From an uncultured Alphaproteobacteria bacterium (GTDB lineage: Bacteria; Pseudomonadota; Alphaproteobacteria; RF32; CAG-239), in NCBI GenBank assembly GCA_910577205.1, contig CAJTMA010000019.1:1-32053 (forward strand): a stretch of 32,053 nt of DNA. Reading direction: 5' to 3'. Shown in pieces: positions 22,140-30,044 of this stretch (the first letter of the stretch is position 1; each line of letters starts with the position of its first letter). Both the position numbers and the translations under genes were made by a program. The notes beneath the pieces were generated by a model that was not told the DNA's origin, did not search any database, and saw nothing but the letters and a program-made list of their open reading frames with translations.

Positions 22140-22705
22140 TATTTGAAGTAATCGCTGCTTTTAATATCTTTTTTGGCGGCTTCTTCGGCTTCGAAATAAG
22201 GCATATCGGCTTTAATCCCCAGCATTCCGGCAATCATGCTGCTCGGAAAAATTTCAACCGCGTTTTTCAAGTCATTTACCGCGGAATTGTAAAAACGTCT
22301 GGAAGCGGCAATATGTTCTTCCACATCATTCATGCTTTGCATGGCTTGCAGCATGGTCTGATTCGATTTCAAATCAGGATAATTCTCCACCGAGAGGTTA
22401 AATTCTTTCAGTTTGTTTTCCAGCAGATGTTCATTTTTAATTTTTTCAGCCGGATTATCCTTAAACGAATTTTCCATCGCCGCAGAGCGCAGCTTGGTAA
22501 TTTCTTCCATCAGCTGGCTTTCATGCGCCATAAACTTAGCCGCCATCGTCAACAGGTTTGGAATAAGGTCATAGCGTTTTTTTAGCTGAACATCAATGCC
22601 TGATTGCGCTTCGTTAACTTTATTTTTCTTAGTAATAAGCCCGACATAAATGATATATAAGGCAATAACGATGAGGCCGCCGCCAATCCATAATCCCCAA
22701 CTCAT
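22139..22705 (-). CDS. lemA: LemA-family protein
   Basis: LemA proteins are membrane-anchored four-helix coils of unknown role. The 188-residue protein has an N-terminal membrane segment (about 4-24), then the family hallmark VNEAQSGIDVQLKKRYDLIPNLL, ENKLKEFNLSVENYPDLKSN and a C-terminal FNSAVNDLKNAVEIFP-like segment (here RRFYNSAVNDLKNAVEIFPS), followed by YFEAEEAAKK. It is the first gene of a two-gene unit with the DUF3137 gene. A GGGAGGAATT lies before the ATG. It diverges from the SpmAB-like gene. Confidence 0.92.
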   Translation of the reverse strand: MSWGLWIGGGLIVIALYIIYVGLITKKNKVNEAQSGIDVQLKKRYDLIPNLLTMAAKFMAHESQLMEEITKLRSAAMENSFKDNPAEKIKNEHLLENKLKEFNLSVENYPDLKSNQTMLQAMQSMNDVEEHIAASRRFYNSAVNDLKNAVEIFPSSMIAGMLGIKADMPYFEAEEAAKKDIKSSDYFK

Positions 22706-22820
22706 ATTAAAATTCCTCCCGGTTGTTTTCTAAAAGTTTAGGCGATAAAAATTAAATATTGTTAAATGCTTAGCAATATTTTCACCTTTGGCATTTATGC
22801 TGCGTTTAAGGAGAAAAATA

Positions 22821-24047
22821 ATGCTGAATGTTATCTGGACGGGATTTTTTTTAGCCGCCTTTGCTGCCGCGTTGTGGCAGAGCCTGATATTGGGCAATGC
22901 CGCAATCTGGACGGAATTGGTTCAGGGCACTTTTGCCTCTGCTAAAGCCGCATTTCAGATTTGCCTGAATCTTACGGGAATGCTTTGTTTATGGCTCGGG
23001 CTTTTGAAAGTCGCCGAAAAGGCCGGGATAACTGATTTGCTGGCTAAATTTTTGTCGCCGCTATTTCGCCGGATTATGCCCGGCGTGCCCGCGGACAGTC
23101 CGGCTTTAGGCCCTATTGTCATGAATATGGCCGCGAACGTCTTGGGGCTGGATAATGCGGCTACCCCGATGGGATTAAAAGCAATGGAACAGCTGCAAAC
23201 GCTCAATCCTCACAAAGATAAAGCTTCTCCGGCTCAAGTTCTGTTTATGGTGATTAACGCTTCAGCCTTTACCTTGATTCCCATAACTATTTTGATGTAT
23301 CGGGCGGAACTGGGGTCAGCTAATCCCTCAGCTGTCTTTATGCCGATTCTTTTTGCAACCTCCGTTTCGACGTTAACCGGATTTTTAGCTGTGGCCTGGG
23401 TGCAGAAGCTGAATATTTTTAATAAGGTTGTTTTGGCATACCTGAGCAGCTTTCTGTTCTTTATCGGCGCTTTGGCTTGGTATTTTAATTCGCTCCCGCC
23501 GGAGGAACGTTTGACCGCATCGGCCGCGGGTGGGAATTTTATTCTGTTTGCATTAATAACAACATTTATTTTCTGTGGATTACTGCGGCGCATCAACGTC
23601 TATGAAACATTCATTTCCGGAGCGAAAGAGGGCTTTGACATCGCTATCCGCATTATTCCATATTTAGTTGCCATGCTGGTGGCGATTGCCGTATTCCGCA
23701 CGGCAGGATGCCTGGATATACTGGTTGCCGGTTTTGAGAAGTTTTTTGCCGCCTTGGGAATGAATACGGATTTTGTTCCCGCATTGCCCACGGCATTTCT
23801 TAAACCGCTCAGCGGCAGCGGCGCGCGCGCGATGATGATTGAAACCATGCAGGCCTATGGCGCGGACAGCTTTCCCGCTTTTGTATCCTGCATTGTCCAA
23901 GGATCAAGCGAAACGACTTTTTACGTCTTGGCGGTCTATTTCGGTGCTGTCAAAATCACTAAAGTCGGCGCTGCTCTGCCCTGCGCTTTGCTTGCTGACT
24001 TGGCCGGAATTATTGCCGCAGTCGGTTTTGCTTACGCCTTTTATTAA
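22821..24047 (+). CDS. SpmA-SpmB-like fused nucleoside-recognition membrane protein
   Basis: The 408-residue polytopic protein has two 'nucleoside recognition' (Gate) domains: an N-terminal SpmA-like half with NMAANVLGLDNAATPMGLKAM, and a C-terminal SpmB-like half with FLKPLSGSGARAMM and CIVQGSSETTFYVLAVYFG. These are characteristic of spore maturation proteins A and B and of the fused form found in non-sporulating bacteria. The transported substrate is unknown. ATG 22821 follows AAGGAG by 8 nt; an upstream in-frame start at 22788 lacks a ribosome site. It is a single gene; a weak terminator and then RNA element copy 2 follow. Confidence 0.88.
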   Translation: MLNVIWTGFFLAAFAAALWQSLILGNAAIWTELVQGTFASAKAAFQICLNLTGMLCLWLGLLKVAEKAGITDLLAKFLSPLFRRIMPGVPADSPALGPIVMNMAANVLGLDNAATPMGLKAMEQLQTLNPHKDKASPAQVLFMVINASAFTLIPITILMYRAELGSANPSAVFMPILFATSVSTLTGFLAVAWVQKLNIFNKVVLAYLSSFLFFIGALAWYFNSLPPEERLTASAAGGNFILFALITTFIFCGLLRRINVYETFISGAKEGFDIAIRIIPYLVAMLVAIAVFRTAGCLDILVAGFEKFFAALGMNTDFVPALPTAFLKPLSGSGARAMMIETMQAYGADSFPAFVSCIVQGSSETTFYVLAVYFGAVKITKVGAALPCALLADLAGIIAAVGFAYAFY

Positions 24048-24072
24048 TCGGACATCGTGCATTGCAATAAGC

Positions 24073-24107
24073 TGTCATCACGAGGAATGCGTAACGAAGT
24101 AATCTCA
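24073..24107 (+). repeat. Possible 'GTCATTGCGAG'-type intergenic repeat remnant
   Basis: GTCATCACGAGGAATGCG followed by TAACGAAGTAATCTC resembles the palindromic 'GTCATTGCGAG ... GGCAATCTC' repeat scattered through many bacterial genomes. Only one copy is in the window, and similarity is by eye. Confidence 0.4.
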
Positions 24108-24131
24108 GCAACTGAAATAAGACCAATACCC

Positions 24132-24151
24132 CGCCGGGTAAGGCGTTTTTT
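24132..24151 (+). terminator. Weak terminator after the SpmAB-like gene
   Basis: CGCC and GGCG pair around GGGTAA, followed by six T. The T-run is also the first part of RNA element copy 2. Confidence 0.4.
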
Positions 24152-24306
24152 CATTGCAAATTAACTATTTTGCCTTACAATCATTTTTGCAAGCCAGAGA
24201 TGGTTTGCGGAGTATGCAAACTCCTGAAAGAAATAGAACGACTCCTTTTGAGGGGAGCCGGGGAAATAAGGCTATGCGCGAATGACCCGGACTGTTCTTT
24301 CACAGT
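24146..24306 (+). repeat. Dispersed ~160-bp element, copy 2
   Basis: This is the inverted counterpart of 35-195, aligned without gaps and with roughly 90% identity by eye. Differences cluster in 24172-24219 and after 24298. Nothing in it is protein-coding. Confidence 0.9.
24154..24181 (+). promoter_or_regulatory. Predicted sigma70-type promoter of RNA element copy 2
   Basis: TTGCAA (24154-24159), a 16-nt spacer and TACAAT (24176-24181) place the start near 24188, immediately before the first hairpin. Both hexamers are identical in copy 1. Confidence 0.65.
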
Positions 24307-24347
24307 TTGCAACTCCCCCACCTTTTTACAAAGGTGGGTTTTGTTTT
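24188..24347 (+). ncRNA. Candidate structured small RNA, copy 2, with terminator
   Basis: The predicted transcript of about 160 nt folds into hairpins GCAAGCC/GGTTTGC (24189-24208), GGAGT/ACTCC (24209-24224), CTCCTT/GGGGAG (24242-24257), CCGGGG/CCCGG (24258-24290), ACTGT/ACAGT (24291-24306) and a terminator stem (24317-24338). In hairpin 1 the two copies differ at three base pairs, all still pairing; one pair changed both bases (G-U here, U-A in copy 1). Near hairpins 2 and 5 only loop bases differ. It lies between two terminators, so it is a separate transcription unit. A cis leader for the XRE gene at 24414 is the alternative. No known RNA family is recognised. Confidence 0.6.
24317..24347 (+). 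terminator. Strong terminator of the RNA element
   Basis: CCCACCTTT and AAAGGTGGG form a perfect 9-bp stem with a TTAC loop, followed by TTTTGTTTT. It lies 67 nt before the XRE start, so it could also act as an attenuator. Confidence 0.88.
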
Positions 24348-24413
24348 AACCTCATGTCATCATCCGTTTTCGCAATGCGGTTAATGGTATGCAAAACAAA
24401 AATGGAGTTGGAA

Positions 24414-24659
24414 ATGTTAACTAAAAAACAAATCAGAAAAAATAATCAGGAAACTTTTGCGCATTTAGGGCGGCAGTTTTATGAGCGGCGGTTATCGCAA
24501 AAGATGACGCTCGACGAGCTGGCGATGAAAGTCAATATTTCACCGCATTACTTTGACCAAGTGGAAAGCGGCAAGGCCTATGTTCACTGGGGGATGCTCA
24601 GTTATCTGGCCGGATTCTATGATTGCAAAATCAAAATAGAACTCGAAGACATCGCCTGA
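24414..24659 (+). CDS. XRE-family helix-turn-helix regulator
   Basis: The 81-residue protein carries one helix-turn-helix of the Cro/C1 type: LSQKMTLDELAMKVNISPHYFDQVESGKAYV, with turn and recognition helix around NISPHYFDQVE. ATG 24414 is preferred because GGAG lies 7 nt upstream; an in-frame ATG at 24402 overlaps that site. It stands alone between the terminator of the RNA element and its own terminator. There is no toxin or phage gene nearby. Its target is unknown; self-regulation or control of the adjacent RNA is only suggested by position. Confidence 0.85.
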   Translation: MLTKKQIRKNNQETFAHLGRQFYERRLSQKMTLDELAMKVNISPHYFDQVESGKAYVHWGMLSYLAGFYDCKIKIELEDIA

Positions 24660-24666
24660 CATAAAA

Positions 24667-24697
24667 AAAGCCCCTTGCTTTGGCAAGGGGCTTTAGG
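24667..24697. terminator. Bidirectional terminator between XRE and ABC exporter genes
   Basis: AAAGCCCCTTGC and GCAAGGGGCTTT form a perfect 12-bp stem with a TTTG loop, with an A-run on the left serving the minus-strand gene. Confidence 0.9.
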
Positions 24698-26485
24698 TTA
24701 TGCCGCTTTTTTTGACTTAAACTGCGCATTATACAGAGCGCGATAAGCGCCGTTTTCCATATCAAGCAGTTGGTCGTGTGTGCCGGTTTCAATGATTTCG
24801 CCGTCATTAATCACCACAATATTATCTGCATTCTGAACAGTAGATAAACGGTGGGCAATAACAAACACGGTTCTGTCCTGCATGAGGTTGTCGATAGCTT
24901 TCTGAACGACAGCTTCGGCCTTATTATCCAAAGCGGAAGTTGCTTCATCCAGAATGACAATCGGTGCGTTTTTGATAAAGGCGCGGGCAATAGCCAAACG
25001 CTGCCTTTGTCCGCCGGACAACAGTGAGCCGCGCTCGCCGATTGGCGTATCTAAACCGTCTTTTAATTCGCTGATAAATTCATCAAGGCAAGCCATTTTA
25101 ACTGCGGTGGCAATTTCTTCGTCGGTAGCATCTTCTTTGCCCAGCAGGATATTGTCGCGAATAGAGCCGGAGAACAAGAAATTGTCTTGAAAGACCACCG
25201 CGATATTATTGCGCAGGCTTTCCAACGAAAAGTCACGGATATCCGTGCCGTCAATGGTGATACTGCCGTGGTTAACGTCATAAAAGCGGGGAATGAGGTT
25301 AACAATGGTTGTTTTGCCGCCGCCGGAATTGCCAACCAAAGCGACTGTCGAACCAGCCTTGACATTTAGATTAATATTTTTCAAAACCGGAATGCCTTCT
25401 TTGTATTCAAAGTTGACGTGGTTAAAATGAATATCCTTTTTGACACCGTTCATCGTAATGGCATTCGGCTTGTCGGTAACCGTCGGCTCCATGTCCAAAA
25501 TTTCCACCAAGCGTTCGATTGCCAGAAAAGAAACCTGCATGGCATTATAATTTTTGCCGATGCTCTTAATTGGCGTATAAAGCAAAATCAAAGCGGTGAT
25601 GAATGAAACAAAGTTACCGCTGCTGATTGTGCCGTTGACAATCAAATAGCTGCCGTAACCGATAACCGCGCCGATACCGATTGAAACGATAATATGCAAA
25701 GCCGGTGTCATCCATGCTGTTTTCTGAATCATTTTAATTGTCAGCTTAAACAGGTTACGCAGCGTATTGTCATATTTGTTATAGATTTTATTCTGCAGGT
25801 TATACGAAGCAATTGTCTTGTTGCCGGCGTATGTTTCTGTATAATTGGAAAGGATTTTTGCCCCTTCGACAACGCTGCCCATAACCACGCGTTTGATACG
25901 TCTTCTAACCTGTGATAACGGCAACAGCGCGCAGCCTAAAATCACCACGGCAATAATTGCCAGCTGCCAAGAGTTATAAATCAAAACGCATATTAATGAC
26001 AAAGATGAGAAAAAGCGCGAAACAAAAACTTTCAGGTTTTCAAGCAGGCCAGAACAAGCAATGTCGCAGTCGGTGCTGAAGCGCTGAATAACATAGCCGG
26101 AATCATGCTGATCATAATAAGATGTCTGCAAATGCAGCAGCTTTTTATAAAGATGGCGTTTTAAATCCTGATTGATACGGGTGCCGACCCAGACGTTCAG
26201 ATAAGTTGCGGCATAATTTAGAAACCCCTGCACCGTCGTAAAAGCGACAATAAGCAGCGGAATATAAGCCGGCGAACTGTCTGTCTTATCTACCAGCACA
26301 ATATCCATATAGGGTTTAAGCGACAGAGCGACAACTGAATCCAGCGCCCCGATGGGAATACAGATTAAAATAGCTAAAATAGCGCGGAAGATATAAGGTT
26401 TGACGAAAGGCCACATTCTTTTATAATGCTCGATAAACGGCAGCTTTTTAATGTCCTCGTCAATTTGAATTCTGTCTTCAATCAT
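24698..26485 (-). CDS. ABC exporter, MsbA-like
   Basis: This 595-residue half-transporter has about six membrane segments in residues 30-310. Its ATPase domain has Walker A GNSGGGKT (385-392), Q-loop VFQDNFLFSG, signature LSGGQRQR (489-496), Walker B IVILDEA (509-515) and IAHRLST. Loops such as QTSYYDQHDSGYVIQRFSTD resemble the lipid A flippase MsbA, so moving lipid A-core or phospholipid across the inner membrane is the likeliest job. No lipid A genes are adjacent, so msbA is not assigned. It is followed by a strong terminator and preceded by the DUF1294 gene on the same strand. Confidence 0.9.
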   Translation of the reverse strand: MIEDRIQIDEDIKKLPFIEHYKRMWPFVKPYIFRAILAILICIPIGALDSVVALSLKPYMDIVLVDKTDSSPAYIPLLIVAFTTVQGFLNYAATYLNVWVGTRINQDLKRHLYKKLLHLQTSYYDQHDSGYVIQRFSTDCDIACSGLLENLKVFVSRFFSSLSLICVLIYNSWQLAIIAVVILGCALLPLSQVRRRIKRVVMGSVVEGAKILSNYTETYAGNKTIASYNLQNKIYNKYDNTLRNLFKLTIKMIQKTAWMTPALHIIVSIGIGAVIGYGSYLIVNGTISSGNFVSFITALILLYTPIKSIGKNYNAMQVSFLAIERLVEILDMEPTVTDKPNAITMNGVKKDIHFNHVNFEYKEGIPVLKNINLNVKAGSTVALVGNSGGGKTTIVNLIPRFYDVNHGSITIDGTDIRDFSLESLRNNIAVVFQDNFLFSGSIRDNILLGKEDATDEEIATAVKMACLDEFISELKDGLDTPIGERGSLLSGGQRQRLAIARAFIKNAPIVILDEATSALDNKAEAVVQKAIDNLMQDRTVFVIAHRLSTVQNADNIVVINDGEIIETGTHDQLLDMENGAYRALYNAQFKSKKAA

Positions 26486-26542
26486 AGTCTTTCCTTAAAA
26501 TTTGTGACCTCTTATCATAACCTGCATGATTTTCTTTGCAAG

Positions 26543-26986
26543 CTATATTCGCCAGATTCCCAGAAGATGCAGCGCAACAACGATAAAGCCGAGCTGCATA
26601 ACCAATACAAAAGCAAATTCGGCGCGATAGCTTTTCTTTTTGTTTTTGTGGCGCAGGATTTTTTGAGCCAGCAGAGCGCCGCTCCAGCCGCCGAGCATTT
26701 CCAGAGCGTGCAGATTGCGCTCGGGAATGCGCCATTCGCCGCGGACGGCCGCTCTTTTGTCAACCCAATAGGCCAGATAGGTGACGATATTTATGGAAAT
26801 AAACTGATAAACCAGAAACAATACCAGCGTTTTGGGCGCAAAAGGCGTCACGCGGAATAAGTGCGTTTCAATATACCATGCCGCCAAAATGACGATGCCG
26901 CAATGCAGGAGGTAAAAACTGTTTTTTTGCAGCGGGCGGATAAAAGCCAACAGCCCGATGAGAATAGCGCTTGCCGTAATAACCAT
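26543..26986 (-). CDS. DUF1294-family small membrane protein
   Basis: The 147-residue protein has membrane segments at about 3-18, 23-40, 53-73 and 123-145. The DUF1294 signature YWVDKRAAVRGEWRIPERNLHALEMLGGWSGALLAQ is visible at about 72-108, followed by a basic stretch (RHKNKKKSYR). The family is widespread and of unknown function, and is sometimes fused to cold-shock domains; none is present here. It lies 57 bp upstream of the ABC exporter on the same strand and may share its transcript. Confidence 0.85.
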   Translation of the reverse strand: MVITASAILIGLLAFIRPLQKNSFYLLHCGIVILAAWYIETHLFRVTPFAPKTLVLFLVYQFISINIVTYLAYWVDKRAAVRGEWRIPERNLHALEMLGGWSGALLAQKILRHKNKKKSYRAEFAFVLVMQLGFIVVALHLLGIWRI

Positions 26987-27151
26987 AATCAGAGAGTCCG
27001 AAAGTTAAAAGATTTGCCTGATTGCCCATCATACAGATATTCTTTGAAAAAGCAACCTCATCAAATAGTGAATAACTGAAAAAAGATAATGAGATTTCCT
27101 TAAAATCCGTTATATTGGCTTTGTAAATGCAGTATATAAGGAATTTCCGCC

Positions 27152-27673
27152 ATGAAAAAACTACTAGCCGTTTCTGTTTACATCTTATTGGCAGCGTGCA
27201 CCGCATTCAGCCACCGGACAATGGATGAACAGGATAAGCACGTTGTCGAAGCGCCCTATGCCGCGCCTCAGGTGCTGGATGAAGGGATAACCCCTGAGGT
27301 CTATGCCCTGCTGGCTGCCCGCGCAACCAATAAGATGCTTGATGATACTGCGGAAATCTATGAAAAAGAAACGCCGCCCACTCTTTATATCATGAAAGTT
27401 AAAAAAGCCGATGACACATTGCCTGACGGTTTTTATCTGGCGCGGCGCGAAACCAAAGAAATTATTGAAGGCTCCGGTGCGTTTACTGTCGTCAATCGGC
27501 TGAATGATGCGCAATATTATCTGGAAATTTCGGTTTATCCTGTGCCTTTTGTTGATAAAAGCGTTCCGGGAATTTCTTATCATTTGTCCCTGTATAGCAA
27601 TGATAACATCAAAATCGGCGAGTGGTCGCAAATGATGAAACAGGTTCAAAACGACGATAAAAGCTGGTGGTAA
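27152..27673 (+). CDS. Lipoprotein, LpoB-like
   Basis: The 173-residue product has a lipoprotein signal peptide ending LLAAC (Cys16). The mature domain has helix ARATNKMLDDTAEIYEK, strand PTLYIMKVKKAD, a helix, then AFTVVNRLNDAQYYLEISVYPV and a final strand ending KSWW. This order resembles LpoB-type activators of penicillin-binding proteins and related CsgG-like folds. The call rests on pattern, not on a diagnostic motif. AAGGAATT precedes the ATG. The next gene begins 1 nt after its stop, so the two are translationally linked and probably work together in the envelope. Confidence 0.55.
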   Translation: MKKLLAVSVYILLAACTAFSHRTMDEQDKHVVEAPYAAPQVLDEGITPEVYALLAARATNKMLDDTAEIYEKETPPTLYIMKVKKADDTLPDGFYLARRETKEIIEGSGAFTVVNRLNDAQYYLEISVYPVPFVDKSVPGISYHLSLYSNDNIKIGEWSQMMKQVQNDDKSWW

Positions 27674-27674
27674 G

Positions 27675-28745
27675 GTGAAAACTGGCTTATTTCTGACACT
27701 TTTGCTCCTATCTGCTCCGTCAGCCTTTGCTGCCGGGAATGAACCTGTGGCGATAGATAAAGCGTCGCTTAATAACGATGTGACATCCGTATATGGCGCA
27801 AATTGCGAAAAGGTTAAGCCTGGCGAAGCCCGCTCGACTGTGCGTGTGCGCGTAACGGATAAAGCCAGTTATCTGGCAGTCAGCCAGCTGCCGGATTTAA
27901 AAAATGCCCGGGTAGAATTGAACGAACATGATTATAACGTGATGGTTTATAATCTGGTCGACAATAATATTGAAGACATGGCTGTTCGCACCACCAAACA
28001 AACGCCGGAAGAAATCTGTGTGGAAGTAACGGGATACATCTCGGGCCAAAATATTTTTGCGGCAATAGACGAGGCTTTGAACCGCCAAAGGGAAGCTCCG
28101 GAAGAAAATCAGCCTGAAGAAATTGTTGACGAACCTGTTGCTGCGGAAGCTCCTCAGCCGCCGGAAGAAAATGTTGAAAGCAAAACTGCCGTATATGAAC
28201 CTGACGAAACAGTTGCCCCCTTGCCGCAACCGGAAGCTCTTGTCGTGCCGTCCCTTAAAGAAGATGCTGCTGAGGTTGTTTCAGGGAAAGGGCTGATTTA
28301 CATTGCGCCGACTGAATTTTTTAATAATACCACCTCAGCAAAATATGCGGAAATTCTGCGGGAAATGTTTGTTAAAAGCGATTATTTTTACATCACGGAT
28401 AATCCTGAACTGGCAGACTTTATCATCAATTCCAAAATTCTGCGCGCCAAAGTCGACCCGGTTAACAGCAATACCAACCGCTTGCAAATGGTTGTTTCCG
28501 TAGAAAGTGAAAATACGGATAACAAAGAAAAGGAAACCGAGCACCAAAACCGCTTTGTGTTGTTTAACAGCGCTGACAACGAGCAAAAAGTAGCCGCCAA
28601 ATTAATGAAACAGCTTTTAGAAAAAGCCTCGGATAAAATCATCACCCAGTTGGAGATTGCCCAGCGCAAGAAAAACAATGCCGCCGGGTTGCCGCCGGTT
28701 ATTACTCCCGTGCCTGCATCTCAGCCAAGGAAGGGTGGGCGCTGA
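27675..28745 (+). CDS. Secreted two-domain protein, partner of the upstream lipoprotein
   Basis: This 356-residue protein starts at GTG 27675, directly after the preceding stop. It has a cleavable signal peptide (cut probable after APSAFA). Residues about 25-125 form a domain (ARSTVRVRVTDKASYLAVSQ ... EEICVEVTGYI). A Pro/Glu-rich linker follows (about 140-200). A second domain (about 205-325: LIYIAPTEFFNNTTSAKYAE, YITDNPELADFIINSKILRA) looks like the domain of the upstream lipoprotein. I do not recognise a named family; the linker suggests it spans part of the periplasm. Its last 44 bp overlap, tail to tail, the gene on the minus strand. Confidence 0.6.
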   Translation: MKTGLFLTLLLLSAPSAFAAGNEPVAIDKASLNNDVTSVYGANCEKVKPGEARSTVRVRVTDKASYLAVSQLPDLKNARVELNEHDYNVMVYNLVDNNIEDMAVRTTKQTPEEICVEVTGYISGQNIFAAIDEALNRQREAPEENQPEEIVDEPVAAEAPQPPEENVESKTAVYEPDETVAPLPQPEALVVPSLKEDAAEVVSGKGLIYIAPTEFFNNTTSAKYAEILREMFVKSDYFYITDNPELADFIINSKILRAKVDPVNSNTNRLQMVVSVESENTDNKEKETEHQNRFVLFNSADNEQKVAAKLMKQLLEKASDKIITQLEIAQRKKNNAAGLPPVITPVPASQPRKGGR

Positions 28746-29496
28746 TTGGCTCAACCCGGTAGCACAGGTTGTTAAACCGCGGTAGTCCCTTGGCTGTGCA
28801 GTAAGCGGTTATCTGCATTTCCAGTTTATTGTTAAGCGCTTGCAAATCTCCGGCTTCTGTTCCGGCGTAAACCACAATTTCCAAATCTGTAAACCCGCGG
28901 TCTGTGTAAATGTTGTAAGTCATGCTTAGGATGACATCTTTAACCATGTTTGCCAGCGATTGCTGCAAAGCGCGAAAATGTTCAACCGCGCCTAAGCATT
29001 TAAAGACATCCACAAATTCCTTAAGCGCTTTTTTGCGGTCAAAATCGCTGTCTAACGCCGCCAGTCGTTCTATATAATTGAGGTTTCCCGATGCAATGGC
29101 ATAGGCTAAAAGCTGCGGATAAAAGATTTTGATATAGGTATTTAATGCGTCAAATTTTGGTTTGAGTAAAATGCCGGCCATATCTGTCAGTCCGACATTA
29201 ATCAAATTGCTGATAAACAAAGCTTCTAAAGAAGGGGACATTTCGCCGCCCATATCCCATATTTTGTAAGCCAAAGCTTTGGATTTTTGCTGTTCTCCGC
29301 GCATGATTTGCTCCTGCATGAGGATAATCAGGCCGCTGATATCCTCAGGAGATTGTTTGATAAGCCGGTAAAGCTGCTGCTCCAGGTTAAGGATATCTTC
29401 CTGCTGCGAATAATTAAGTTTTGCCAGCAAACGGTAAACTGTAGCAAAATCCGTTGCCGGAAGAGCGCCAATCTGTGCCAATCTGTCCTCAGTCAT
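28702..29496 (-). CDS. Hypothetical helical protein, 264 residues
   Basis: I do not recognise this protein. It is soluble and almost entirely helical, with repeated Leu/Ala-rich helices (LAKLNYSQQEDILNLEQQLY, KFDALNTYIKIFYPQLLAYA) that recall TPR/Sel1-like solenoids. A terminal strand region follows (FTDLEIVVYAGTEAGD). ATG 29496 is preferred: GGAG lies 7 nt upstream and the start overlaps the dtd stop by 8 nt (ATGACTGA), so it is translationally coupled to dtd. An in-frame ATG at 29508 is possible. The 3' end overlaps the converging gene by 44 bp. Confidence 0.7.
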   Translation of the reverse strand: MTEDRLAQIGALPATDFATVYRLLAKLNYSQQEDILNLEQQLYRLIKQSPEDISGLIILMQEQIMRGEQQKSKALAYKIWDMGGEMSPSLEALFISNLINVGLTDMAGILLKPKFDALNTYIKIFYPQLLAYAIASGNLNYIERLAALDSDFDRKKALKEFVDVFKCLGAVEHFRALQQSLANMVKDVILSMTYNIYTDRGFTDLEIVVYAGTEAGDLQALNNKLEMQITAYCTAKGLPRFNNLCYRVEPISAHPSLAEMQARE

Positions 29497-29959
29497 TTTT
29501 TTCTCCATGAATTATTTTGGGCTGCCTTTCCAAAATAAAGGTGCATGGCCCGTCATTAATTAACGATACCTGCATATCTGTCTGAAAAATTCCGGTCTCA
29601 ACTTTGTGTCCCGATTGTTTCAGGCAGGAAACAAAATATAAATAGAGCGGTTCGGCCTCGGCAGGCGCGGCCGCCGTTTCAAATCCCGGGCGGTTTCCGC
29701 GGCTGGTGTCTCCGGCCAGTGTAAATTGTGAGATTGCCAAAAAACTGCCGCCGGCATCTCCCGCCGCTAAATTCATCTTACCCGCGCTGTCTTCAAAAAT
29801 ACGCAGATTGGCGGCTTTCTTGGCAAGATACTCGGCTTCTGCTGTTGTGTCGCCTTTTTGCACGCCGATGAATAATAACAGCCCCTTGCCGATAGCGCCG
29901 GTAATCTTTCCGTCAACTTCGACCGAAGCTTTTTTGACTCTTTGGATTAATACTTTCAT
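29489..29959 (-). CDS. dtd: D-aminoacyl-tRNA deacylase
   Basis: Dtd removes D-amino acids wrongly attached to tRNAs. The 156-residue protein has the two active-site motifs: SQFTLAGDTSRGNRPGF (77-93, normally SQFTLyaD..kG.RPsF) and NDGPCTFILE (about 134-143, normally NDGPVTF; Cys replaces Val). MKVLIQRVKKASVEVDG is the typical N-terminus. The product ends GEKND and is about ten residues longer than many Dtds. It is the first gene of a two-gene unit with the helical protein, whose start overlaps its stop. Confidence 0.94.
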   Translation of the reverse strand: MKVLIQRVKKASVEVDGKITGAIGKGLLLFIGVQKGDTTAEAEYLAKKAANLRIFEDSAGKMNLAAGDAGGSFLAISQFTLAGDTSRGNRPGFETAAAPAEAEPLYLYFVSCLKQSGHKVETGIFQTDMQVSLINDGPCTFILERQPKIIHGEKND

Positions 29960-30044
29960 TATACATACCTGTTTATACCAATAACTCTATTTTATTGAAA
30001 TATTATTTAAGATAGATTAAAATCACGGCAAAATTAATTTCAAA

